64,000 nt of DNA. Origin: a virus. The DNA is taken from positions 1 through 64,000 of IMG/VR virus record IMGVR_UViG_3300011113_000644, one strand, 5' to 3'. The translations under genes were made by a program, and so were the position numbers. The notes beneath the pieces are model-generated. The model saw only the letters and a list, made by a program, of their open reading frames with translations, had not been told where the DNA came from and did not search any database. This document shows positions 10,601-17,528 of this stretch, in pieces (the stretch's first letter is position 1; each line of letters starts with the position of its first letter).

Positions 10601-12405
10601 TTTAAATTAAAAGTTGAGTCTAATACTGAATATGAAGATTTTCTTATATTACCATTAATTATTGACCCACTATCATTTGAAACTGTTTGTTGTAAGTTAT
10701 TGTAAGCGTAGTACGGATTATCTTTTGCAAAAATTCTTCCGTATTCTTTACCAACCTCAACCCCTTTTTCGTTCACATATTTCTTAACTCTTGAACCTTT
10801 TGTAATTTCTCTATACCCATCATTAAAAACTTTGGATACTTGGTTTATTGCATTTCCAGCGTGTTGTAATCTTTTAGCTCCTTTTGGTGTTGAGTCAATT
10901 AATCTTTGTGTCTCATCTAAAATTGAGCCGGGTGTAAAAACTTTTTTGTCGGTAGAAGATGCGTTAAGATAATATGAACTTATTCCATTCCCAACAAAAT
11001 TTGTATAATCACCAAAAGCAGTTTCACCCCCCGCCCCCACTTTCATACCAGCAGCACCAATTGTATCAGAAGACGCCCAAACTAAACCTCCATCGTTACT
11101 TGGTCGTTGGTCGTATGGTTTTTCCGCGAGTCCAAACTGATAATTTTTATAAACTTCACCTTCATAAACTTTTGACATTTTATCAGGACCATACACTACT
11201 GAACTTGTTTGATTACCTAAATAATCTACAGGTGAATCTTGCGATGGAGAATTCACTTTAGATGGGTCAGTTACATCACTTCCAACATAATAATTTGTAA
11301 GTGGTGTTTCTTCACTATTGAATATTCTATTGAAAAATGAACCAATTTGTGTTTTAGTTGTGTCGTAGTTTGGTTTGAAGGTATTGTAATTTAAACTTGC
11401 AAATAATACCGATTTTTGTCCTGAACCAGTATTATTTAAGAATTTCTTTGACGGGTTGTTATTTGGGTCGGCCGGTTTATAAAAACCGGGTAAAACTCTA
11501 TCTAATAATTGTCTTACAGTCCCTCTTTTGTTGTCAGGTTCATTAAAATAACTACCTTCTATTGGTGACGATGGTAGAAGGGTTCCTCCCATTTTTTGAA
11601 TAAGGTACTTCGCTTGGTCAAAAACTCCATCAGGTACTGTTATTGTCCAATTTTTTTGAACTAAGGTTTCTTGTCCTGTGGCAAGTTCAGCTATCGAAAA
11701 AGGATTAGTTAAAGCTTGGAAATTGGCTCTACCAGCCGTGTTTCTATAAATTTCTCGGTCAATGTTTGCCTGAATTTGAAATTCTAAATAATTCGCAGAT
11801 AATTGTGATAAATATGAATCTTGACTTAGATTACTATTTCCCTTTAATACGTCGTCAACAGTGAAAACAGAATTTATAAAATTTGGATAAACACCCTTTG
11901 ATTTACCGTTTAATATTAAAGGATTATCACTAACAAAGAATAAACTATTATACCCTTCTTCTGACACATATTTGTTTAATATGGATATAGTATCAATACT
12001 CAGTTCATTCACTATGTCCATATTGGTTTCCGTTAATGGCCAATACGGTTGGTTATTTGAAATTGAAAACGAAGTTCCGTCATTAAGAGTTATACCTCCG
12101 TCCGATTGGTTTTGATTAGGTAAGGATATCACATCCGCAATATCAATTCTGTAGTCAGGTCCACCAGGACCATAGGAGTTATATCTTGTGGCCTCCTCAA
12201 CAGTTTTGTTTTTTCCATCAACAGTCTCACTTATATTTTGAGAATCATTAACGTAACTATTTTGGAAATTTATTGTTACAACTTCTTCTATGTTTGGATT
12301 GTTTTGGGAGAAGTACCCTGTCAAATTATAAGGTGACAAATTTCTACCTAACAAAACATTTCTGAATTGCTCTGAGCCTTGGAACGATAGTAGATTTTCT
12401 CCCAT
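7609..12405 (-). CDS. Large baseplate/tail protein with possible OmpA-like peptidoglycan-binding domain
   Basis: This is a 1,598-residue virion protein, beta-rich and Asn/Thr/Ser-rich, with no signal peptide. Around residues 845-940 a helical and beta segment runs ENFDTLTTFAIEVKK, then LKIQLEGSKFSDS, then NNTRLDSVINFF. This matches the layout of OmpA-C domains: strand, G-x-S, and an N-x-x-R before a helix, where the conserved Arg contacts diaminopimelate. Residues about 1125-1180 (GLDINPQGIGVQPMIAKVQM) look like a tail-tube-like or baseplate ring domain. It lies between the tape measure and the gp53-like gene. Baseplate membership is well supported by context; the OmpA reading is tentative. 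Confidence 0.6.
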   Translation of the reverse strand: MGENLLSFQGSEQFRNVLLGRNLSPYNLTGYFSQNNPNIEEVVTINFQNSYVNDSQNISETVDGKNKTVEEATRYNSYGPGGPDYRIDIADVISLPNQNQSDGGITLNDGTSFSISNNQPYWPLTETNMDIVNELSIDTISILNKYVSEEGYNSLFFVSDNPLILNGKSKGVYPNFINSVFTVDDVLKGNSNLSQDSYLSQLSANYLEFQIQANIDREIYRNTAGRANFQALTNPFSIAELATGQETLVQKNWTITVPDGVFDQAKYLIQKMGGTLLPSSPIEGSYFNEPDNKRGTVRQLLDRVLPGFYKPADPNNNPSKKFLNNTGSGQKSVLFASLNYNTFKPNYDTTKTQIGSFFNRIFNSEETPLTNYYVGSDVTDPSKVNSPSQDSPVDYLGNQTSSVVYGPDKMSKVYEGEVYKNYQFGLAEKPYDQRPSNDGGLVWASSDTIGAAGMKVGAGGETAFGDYTNFVGNGISSYYLNASSTDKKVFTPGSILDETQRLIDSTPKGAKRLQHAGNAINQVSKVFNDGYREITKGSRVKKYVNEKGVEVGKEYGRIFAKDNPYYAYNNLQQTVSNDSGSIINGNIRKSSYSVLDSTFNLNIAPLRGNGSTNITREGSVKKYMFSIENLAWKGTADWNDLPACEKGPNGGRIMWFPPYDLTFTDTTTPQFESTNFLGRPEPVYTYNTTKRGGTLNWSIIVDHPSVLNLIVDKELSKTDSATVNGVVNSFFAGCKKYDLYELAAKFNTLSFTDLTALYQEVMGSTTTSDEEKQSAANGIAPTTNNNPTNNETVTFTTDYKNKGFYFDGGSQTSVDYYNQNSDYLNQNNKNTYYSSNPTISAETQTMFDIISENFDTLTTFAIEVKKIIEEKKGKLKIQLEGSKFSDSNNSSEINNTRLDSVINFFKNTINIKQTPFDDGTIVIELLPDAVNTVTLSNGVEFNCVNILTPPNDVYSPNAMACRALRVRSATVTPTLSNDAQPVQESQQNGLKPQQDTDVANKPSSVSKFLIRKLLSECNYFDVIKDSDPFVYQSIKEKIKYFNPAFHAITPEGLNSRLVFLNQCTRPGNTIPIKTNEGNVTNTNVVNTSFGKPPILVLRVGDFYNTKIVPSSIQFSYEGLDINPQGIGVQPMIAKVQMSFDFIGGSGLKEPIEKIQNALSFNYYANTEMYDDRAVATEDTTAIDNAFLQSIVSQPFSNNNTSQSNLGGTIIGTFVNQVDLLSGNTSGQTKYQEFFNTFIEQTHDYFVNTVNFAQDVVSSYNLGILKQLCLNRNYSTGYLNQLQAPNTKPLNIFGKPSTWQTNLTAVGTQFRELINIQDDPIQAVLRFNYPIDISDLEIVTYNFNNIVVEKIANGYTQLSSKIQAFANSESNYNQFFRKMDVISYGIDGKKKPDGNAEVLNLTGISENNEDTQVAFRNDYNVIYSSLTQFYTFCLTNKVIYTSGSTNTIFTPMTDSLNSTTLVTADSFNLMYTLFSDNILDSNKRQKLKESLCENLTSDTAQITRDAVTTILDGYVTKFLQEKTEENIFYTNLINLNQEYKTYLLFNPQRNGLSLSQKVRTFDFSNLTQGTTEVGIITDLYKTVNVNQDVQTFNGKVNFN

Positions 12406-12419
12406 TTATATCTTTATTT

Positions 12420-12426
12420 ATAAATA
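12420..12426 (-). promoter_or_regulatory. TATTTAT element (putative late promoter)
   Basis: TATTTAT on the coding strand lies 14 bases before the ATG of the large baseplate gene at 12405. It is embedded in the palindromic context TATTTATAAATA. Confidence 0.5.
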
Positions 12427-12442
12427 GAAACAATTGGATTTT

Positions 12443-15061
12443 TTAAGCGATTGAAATTTGCTCAACGTAGTTTTGATATGGGTTGTCTGAGTCCACTTGA
12501 TAATTACTTTTTTTAATTTCTAAACTTTGAATGATTTTTGACTTAAATCTATCGTCGTTTTGAAATTTATCAGCAATTTGTTGTAAAGCTTGGTTATTAC
12601 CTTCAGCCTTGAAAGTGATTGTGATTTGATGGTTTATTTTGGTTTCTCTTGGTGTTGTGGTGGTTTCTACTTCTTTAGGTTTATTTAAAACCTCATTTAC
12701 AGGTAATGTTTGTTTGACAGGTTCAACAACTTTTGGTATTGTAATTGAATTTATAATTCTTCCAATTTCTTCAATTGGCATATCAAATCCTTTATCTAAA
12801 GTTTGTGATAATTGTGTAATTTCATTATTTAGATTTTGATTTACAACTGTTTCATTTATATTTTTTGTATTTACTACATTTTGAGTATTTTTGGTATTAA
12901 ATAAATTTTCAGTACTCTGAATTATTTCAGGTAGTTCGTTACTAAATGATTTTGTAAAATTTTCAACAAAACTTGTTAATTGTGTATTTGTATTTTGAAT
13001 TAAGTTATTTTGATTTGTTATATTTGTTTCATTGGTGTTTTGTTCTCCGAGTATCTTAAATTCATTTCTTAACATTTCCATTAACTCTCTTTGTTGATTA
13101 ATTACTTCAACTTTAGGGTTAACATTTATTGCCAATTTTTCAATTGAGTCACTCAAATCTAATATTTCATTAGAAATTGTTTGAATTGTTTTTTCTTGGT
13201 TGGTAGTATTATAATTAATATTAGTTGGTTGAGTTGTTTTAGACATTAATTGACTATATATTCTGACTATAGATTCTTCATTAATTAAATTTGTTTGTGG
13301 TAATTCTTGTCCAAGTTTTAAAGTATTAATTGCTGAAATTATACTTTGACTAAAATCAGGTATTTCTATCTTTGGTATTAAAATTTCTTGAGTCTGAGGT
13401 GTTTCTGTATTAATATTTTCTTTTTGAGCAAAGACTACTAAATCATTTTTGTCTTTATTAATAACCTGATTTTGTTCGGGGAAATACACCGCATCTTTTA
13501 CCACTTTTTTATTGGGCGTTGTTCCGTGAGTGTCAAATATATTTTTACCAATTTCAGCAAGATTTCCACCAAATTTTAACAATTCTTTCGCAGCATCTGA
13601 TGCAGCATCCCCTAAAGCAACAAAGTTTATCTCATCATTTTTTATATATTGTCTTTGTTGAGCTAACACACCAGCGTTATATTGATTTTCTTGTCCTTTA
13701 TACCCACCCTTAACTTCAGGTTGATATAAACTTTGTTGTGCTTCTGCATAAATATTCACACCAGTTGCCGCCTTTTCCAAAACTTTTTGTCCATCTTTAG
13801 TTGAAGCGATTTGTAATCCCAAAGATTTTGTCATCGCCTCTAAATTGGCGGCCATAAGACCAGTAACTCCAAGTTGTTCTTTTGCCAAATCCATCATTTT
13901 TTCCTCAGTTGTTTTACCAGCTTCTTCTTCTAAACCTGAAATATATTTTTGTAAACCTCCAATATCACCTGAATAACTTTCTAATAATTTTTGAACCGAT
14001 ACTAAATCACCATTTTTTGTAGTTATTGTATACTCACCAGTATCTTTATCTAATGTTGCAAGATTTGCAATTGCGCTTTTTGTATCTTCACTTATATCAT
14101 TAAAACCACTAAAATCAATGTCCGCCAATTTTTTATCTAAACTTGCAGTCCCCAATGCCATTTTTTCAATTTCAGATTGTGGTATTTGTAATTCCTTTGC
14201 AAGTTCCCTTATTTTCCCTTTAGCGTCAGGAAAAAATTCAAAAGCTTGTGTTTCCTCGTTAAAGAAAGTATATTGTTTAAATAAACCACTCAATTGATTT
14301 TGTAACTCAGGCACATTGTTTTGAGCCAAATCCATCAGTTTTAATGGGTCAATTAAATCGGATGATACATTCCCCAATCTTTGGAGTGCGGCAGACATGT
14401 TAATCGCATCCTCAGGATTTAACATTTTTTCAGCAAAATCCAAAGTTTGTTTCATGTCAATCCTTAACATTGCAGCCTTTGCTGCCATTTTTGCTAAACC
14501 ATCAACACCATTTACAAAGTTAAATCTGTTAAGTTGTTCCAAGTTGTTAACCACATTTTTACTAACAACTTGTGATGAAACACCCATGTCTCTTGCAATT
14601 TTTGCAGTGTTGTACATTTGTTCAGTAATATGAGTGATTGACATACCGGCTTTATCAAAACCGTCTAATAATTCTCCCGCAGCAACTCCTGCAACTTTTG
14701 TTGTTGCGTAAAGTTTAGCATACATATCCTCACTTAAAACAATATTTTTGTTAAACTGATTTACAACTTCATTCTGTAATGCGGTAGCGGATTTGATGTC
14801 TCCTCCTAATTTTAAAACCGCATAAGCTCCTTTAGATAAGTTATCCTTAATCGCAGCAGAGTAACCTACACCAACACCCATGTTTTGCATGATTGAATTG
14901 AATTGTTTGTCAATATCAACCATTGTATCAGGTATTGATGTAAAAATTTCCGCAGTGTCTTTAGCGATTTGTGCAGCTAACTTTACAGGTCTTAAAAGGT
15001 TTGTTAACCTTTCAGTTTCATCAACGTTATTTGTCGTAGCTTGAAAATGGAATAACATCAT
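12443..15061 (-). CDS. Tail tape measure protein
   Basis: The protein has 872 residues, long alpha-helical stretches and hydrophobic Ala/Gly-rich segments in the first half (such as AGVAAGELLDGFDKAG). The second half is Gln/Asn/Thr-rich and coiled. It ends in a small folded tail (ITITFKAEGNNQALQQIADK). Position, length and composition fit a tape measure, which sets tail length and is ejected with the DNA. It directly follows the gp26-like chaperone gene. Its ATG at 15061 overlaps the TAA of the frameshifted chaperone tail as TAATG, so its translation is probably coupled to frameshifting. A second in-frame ATG follows immediately (MML). Confidence 0.8.
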   Translation of the reverse strand: MMLFHFQATTNNVDETERLTNLLRPVKLAAQIAKDTAEIFTSIPDTMVDIDKQFNSIMQNMGVGVGYSAAIKDNLSKGAYAVLKLGGDIKSATALQNEVVNQFNKNIVLSEDMYAKLYATTKVAGVAAGELLDGFDKAGMSITHITEQMYNTAKIARDMGVSSQVVSKNVVNNLEQLNRFNFVNGVDGLAKMAAKAAMLRIDMKQTLDFAEKMLNPEDAINMSAALQRLGNVSSDLIDPLKLMDLAQNNVPELQNQLSGLFKQYTFFNEETQAFEFFPDAKGKIRELAKELQIPQSEIEKMALGTASLDKKLADIDFSGFNDISEDTKSAIANLATLDKDTGEYTITTKNGDLVSVQKLLESYSGDIGGLQKYISGLEEEAGKTTEEKMMDLAKEQLGVTGLMAANLEAMTKSLGLQIASTKDGQKVLEKAATGVNIYAEAQQSLYQPEVKGGYKGQENQYNAGVLAQQRQYIKNDEINFVALGDAASDAAKELLKFGGNLAEIGKNIFDTHGTTPNKKVVKDAVYFPEQNQVINKDKNDLVVFAQKENINTETPQTQEILIPKIEIPDFSQSIISAINTLKLGQELPQTNLINEESIVRIYSQLMSKTTQPTNINYNTTNQEKTIQTISNEILDLSDSIEKLAINVNPKVEVINQQRELMEMLRNEFKILGEQNTNETNITNQNNLIQNTNTQLTSFVENFTKSFSNELPEIIQSTENLFNTKNTQNVVNTKNINETVVNQNLNNEITQLSQTLDKGFDMPIEEIGRIINSITIPKVVEPVKQTLPVNEVLNKPKEVETTTTPRETKINHQITITFKAEGNNQALQQIADKFQNDDRFKSKIIQSLEIKKSNYQVDSDNPYQNYVEQISIA

Positions 15062-15216
15062 TATGTTTTAGGTGTATTAATTTCTATGACTTTATCCACA
15101 AGATATCGTCTTTGATAAATAGGCATAGACAAAAAATCTGAATAGGATGTATTCAAATATTTTGATAGTAAGATGTATTGGTCTAATAAATAAACTACGT
15201 AATCAGAAGAAAGGGC
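15061..15216 (-). CDS. Frameshift extension of the tail chaperone (gp51-like tail), no start codon of its own
   Basis: Between the gp26-like stop and the tape measure lies a frame, +1 relative to the chaperone, that stays open for 51 codons. It reads ALSSDYVVYLLDQYILL, continues SKYLNTSYSDFLSMPIYQRR and ends YLVDKVIEINTPKT. It has no usable start; the only ATG is internal. Its composition is that of a folded helical protein, and its TAA overlaps the tape-measure ATG (TAATG). In T4, gene 51 follows gene 26, and in many tailed phages the chaperone before the tape measure is extended by programmed frameshifting. I read this as the extension of a roughly 297-residue fusion. A sequencing error is the alternative. 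Confidence 0.65.
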   Translation of the reverse strand, partial: ALSSDYVVYLLDQYILLSKYLNTSYSDFLSMPIYQRRYLVDKVIEINTPKT

Positions 15217-15955
15217 GAAAAAACTCCGCCCCAAAGGTAATACGGGTGAGTACCTTTTTTCCAGACGGGGCTATAATTTCTCTTGTTAAGTCTACTCTTG
15301 GTTCATTCCTATCAATAAAGTTTTTAATAAACTTTGAGTCCATGATAGGCATTTGCTCTAAAAATTTAGCAATAGTACCCAATTCTCTATTACCATTTAA
15401 CTCAATAATTTGTTTTTGAAGTCTCCAAGTAACTGTTGGTGGAACTAATCCTTTTGGGTAATTTTCTAACTGTCTTGCAAGTTCCAAACTTTCACCAAAT
15501 GTTAAAGGTTTTAATTTAACTTGAGCATTTGATTTTGGTAAAACAGTTGTAAAACTACCATCTTCATCTGGTTCAACTTCAGGTTTAATAAAATTTAGTT
15601 CAGTAAGTAATATTGTCGCTTCAAATTGTTTACCTGTTTCAGGGTCAGTCAAATTAAAAGTATATTCAGGACCAAAAGAAGAATTTCTTAAAAATATCAA
15701 AATTACTTCCAAGTCACCGTCTAATAAATCTTCTGGTTTCAAATCAGGTTCATATAATTTAGTACGGACAAGTTGAGCAATTAAACCTTCCCCTCCATTT
15801 TTAGTTGCATTAACCAAAATATTTTCATCAGATGCGGTTAAATAACCGACTTTAACTGATTTCTTTTTATTTTTATAATATCTTCCCCCACTTGGTAGAG
15901 TTATTACATCGTGTGGTAGATTAAAACCTTCTTGACTATATTGATTGTTTTCCAT
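15203..15955 (-). CDS. gp26: Tail assembly chaperone / baseplate hub protein, gp26-like (T4_baseplate family)
   Basis: The 250-residue protein contains FNLPHDVITLPSGGRYY at residues 13-29, then a YLTASDENIL motif near residue 40. In T4-like phages this pair (LPSGGxxY followed by MTAxEED) marks the family named after T4 gp26, classed as baseplate hub or tail chaperone. The middle carries a beta region (EYTFNLTDPETG), and the C-terminus ends ITFGAEFFRPFF. It sits between the tube and the tape measure, the classic site of the chaperone that coats the tape measure. The stop falls four codons after a TTT TTT C run, consistent with ribosomal frameshifting into the next frame. Confidence 0.75.
   Translation of the reverse strand: MENNQYSQEGFNLPHDVITLPSGGRYYKNKKKSVKVGYLTASDENILVNATKNGGEGLIAQLVRTKLYEPDLKPEDLLDGDLEVILIFLRNSSFGPEYTFNLTDPETGKQFEATILLTELNFIKPEVEPDEDGSFTTVLPKSNAQVKLKPLTFGESLELARQLENYPKGLVPPTVTWRLQKQIIELNGNRELGTIAKFLEQMPIMDSKFIKNFIDRNEPRVDLTREIIAPSGKKVLTRITFGAEFFRPFF
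15206..15223 (-). promoter_or_regulatory. Probable +1 (or -2) ribosomal frameshift site
   Basis: In the mRNA the chaperone frame reads GAG TTT TTT CGC CCT TTC TTC TGA. A Phe-tRNA on the second TTT can move +1 onto TTC with full pairing while the A site holds CGC, likely a rare codon here. This enters the open frame GCC CTT TCT TCT GAT. The six-T run would also permit a -2 slip. A canonical -1 heptamer is absent. The mechanism is inference; the overlapping open frame is seen directly. Confidence 0.5.
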
Positions 15956-15970
15956 AAATCTTTTTTAAAT

Positions 15971-15996
15971 AAAAAATCCACACAATGTGTGGATTT
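15971..15996 (-). terminator. Rho-independent terminator after the tube gene
   Basis: A 10-bp perfect stem (AAATCCACAC / GTGTGGATTT) with a 3-base loop lies 22 bases after the tube gene stop on the minus strand. It runs into a T-rich tract ending in TTTTTTATTT. It would end, or partly end, tube transcripts before the chaperone gene. Confidence 0.75.
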
Positions 15997-16017
15997 GTAA
16001 ATAGTATTTTGATTATA

Positions 16018-16509
16018 TTAGAATAATAAGATACATCTGTCAGGACGAAGAGTTGCTTGAATTTTAGCTAATCCGTCTTGAGCGTAATCTAAACTTTGGA
16101 AATCTACGTTTGTTAAGAAACAACTTTGTAATAACCATTTTTCGATTACAACTCCTGTAGGGTCTAACATTTCCAAATTAATGTCCTTCTTATAACCCGC
16201 AGCATATCCCATACGACCTGTTACAGACTCGGCATGTAGACGAACCCATTCCATAAGAGCTTGAGCCGCTGATGGACCTATTGGGTCACGGAAGGTTACA
16301 TTTATTTCACCCCACTCAAACATACCAGCAACATAGGTTTTGGTGTTCAAAAATGGAATTTCAGTACTTTTAATAGTAATTTTTGGACGTGATGTAGACT
16401 CAACATACCACTCATTGATACCCAATGTAGTGTCCACCCATCTCATTATAAATCGGTTTTGCCTTTTGGGTTCGTAAGGTACCGGCATTTGCATTAGTAA
16501 ATCAGCCAT
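16018..16509 (-). CDS. gp19: Tail tube protein, gp19-like
   Basis: At 163 residues this protein has exactly the length of T4 gp19. It starts MADLLMQMPVPYEPKRQNRF and carries the family's beta-barrel pattern, including FEWGEINVTFRDPIGPSA near the middle and LLQSCFLTNVDFQSLDYAQ near the C-terminus. Copies stack as hexameric rings to form the inner tail tube that passes the DNA. The gene has its own strong transcription setting: a TATTTAT element 35 bases upstream with an A-rich leader and a clear terminator downstream, fitting a highly made virion protein. Confidence 0.9.
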   Translation of the reverse strand: MADLLMQMPVPYEPKRQNRFIMRWVDTTLGINEWYVESTSRPKITIKSTEIPFLNTKTYVAGMFEWGEINVTFRDPIGPSAAQALMEWVRLHAESVTGRMGYAAGYKKDINLEMLDPTGVVIEKWLLQSCFLTNVDFQSLDYAQDGLAKIQATLRPDRCILLF

Positions 16510-16544
16510 GTCTATTCTTTTTTAATTTTTTCTTTTATTTATTT

Positions 16545-16551
16545 ATAAATA
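16545..16551 (-). promoter_or_regulatory. TATTTAT element before the tail tube gene
   Basis: TATTTAT on the coding strand is followed by a 35-base A-rich leader to the tube ATG. The sequence around it, TATTTATAAATA, is palindromic and also contains the T4 late-promoter core TATAAATA. Confidence 0.55.
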
Positions 16552-16627
16552 TCGTCTTGTATTAATTTTTCTATTTACTTTGAATTTTTTTTAAAACATA
16601 CTTACTATAAGACCAGTAATTATTATT

Positions 16628-17461
16628 TTATTTATTATATGGTTTTTTTTCACCTCCATGTGTAGAATAAAGTTGATAAATATTTTCTGGGTCTTGTTTC
16701 AATTCTTTATCTAACGTTTCTAAATTCCTTAAATCGTCATCTGAAAATCCAATAGTTGGTACAAAATTATTTGATATGTCATTTTTCATATACGGAGACC
16801 CTCCTATTTTTTGTGAAATACTTTTCACATAATCTTGAAACTCTTTAGCGGCTTTTACTTTTAACTCTTCAGGTTTGGCAGCCGAACCCTGCCCAAATGT
16901 GACAGGATAATATCTACAAAGTTTAAAAACATAAAAATCAACTAATCTGTCGTCAGACACATTCGGGTTTTGTTGAGCAATTTTATTATATTTTCTCAAG
17001 TTCCAAACTAATTCCTTTTCAGATAAACCGTTGACATTACCTTCTATTAATTTTCTAACTGACAATGCTAATGTTTTTGGGTTATGCCCCCTTGCAGTCA
17101 CAATTGCAAATACAGACCCACCGTTTACACACTCCACAAAATCATTCCATGCCGGACCTGTTTTTGCAACCATTGAGTCAACCAAAAATCTTTTGTCACC
17201 CTTCACACCAAAATTTCTAAAAGGGTCTTCGGCAAAACCTACAATATTTTTTCCTTTATATTTAAAGGGATTTTTTCCTACGTCAACTCTATACTCAGCA
17301 AAATCTTCTGTCCCCATACCCACTTCATTTCCTTTATCATCTTTTAAAACAATCTTAGTTGGCATATACATTAAATTGTCATCCCAATCAAAGGCATAAT
17401 ACTTCATGTCAGGGGTTAATTTTTCCTTATCGCCAAAACCCTCTAAAATAATCAAATTCAT
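16628..17461 (-). CDS. HAD-superfamily phosphatase-like protein
   Basis: The 277-residue protein carries the HAD-fold motifs in order: FDWDDNL with Asp25 and Asp27 (nucleophile and general acid), a Thr in IVTARGHNP (motif II region), and GFSDDD near residue 238 (motif III acidic pair). It probably hydrolyses a phosphate ester; the substrate is unknown. It starts MNLIILEGFGDK, where I-L-E|G fits the T4 prohead-protease cleavage rule, so the protein may be packaged in the head (inference). It sits between tube and sheath with a TATTTAT element four bases before its ATG and a terminator just upstream, so it is its own unit. Nothing notable is seen in 16510-16627 apart from the tube promoter. Confidence 0.7.
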   Translation of the reverse strand: MNLIILEGFGDKEKLTPDMKYYAFDWDDNLMYMPTKIVLKDDKGNEVGMGTEDFAEYRVDVGKNPFKYKGKNIVGFAEDPFRNFGVKGDKRFLVDSMVAKTGPAWNDFVECVNGGSVFAIVTARGHNPKTLALSVRKLIEGNVNGLSEKELVWNLRKYNKIAQQNPNVSDDRLVDFYVFKLCRYYPVTFGQGSAAKPEELKVKAAKEFQDYVKSISQKIGGSPYMKNDISNNFVPTIGFSDDDLRNLETLDKELKQDPENIYQLYSTHGGEKKPYNK

Positions 17462-17465
17462 AATG

Positions 17466-17472
17466 ATAAATA
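17466..17472 (-). promoter_or_regulatory. TATTTAT element before the HAD gene
   Basis: TATTTAT ends four bases before the ATG at 17461. If it acts as a -10-type element, the transcript would be nearly leaderless. It overlaps the T-rich tail of the sheath terminator region. Confidence 0.4.
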
Positions 17473-17484
17473 TTTGTAAAAATA

Positions 17485-17512
17485 AAAAACCCCCACAAGT
17501 GTGAGGGTTTTT
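17485..17512 (-). terminator. Rho-independent terminator after the sheath gene
   Basis: On the minus strand, AAAAACCCTCAC pairs with GTGGGGGTTTTT (one T-G pair) around a 4-base loop, followed by T-rich sequence. It lies 17 bases after the sheath stop and would end sheath transcripts. Confidence 0.75.
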
Positions 17513-17528
17513 AATAAATCTATGTATT

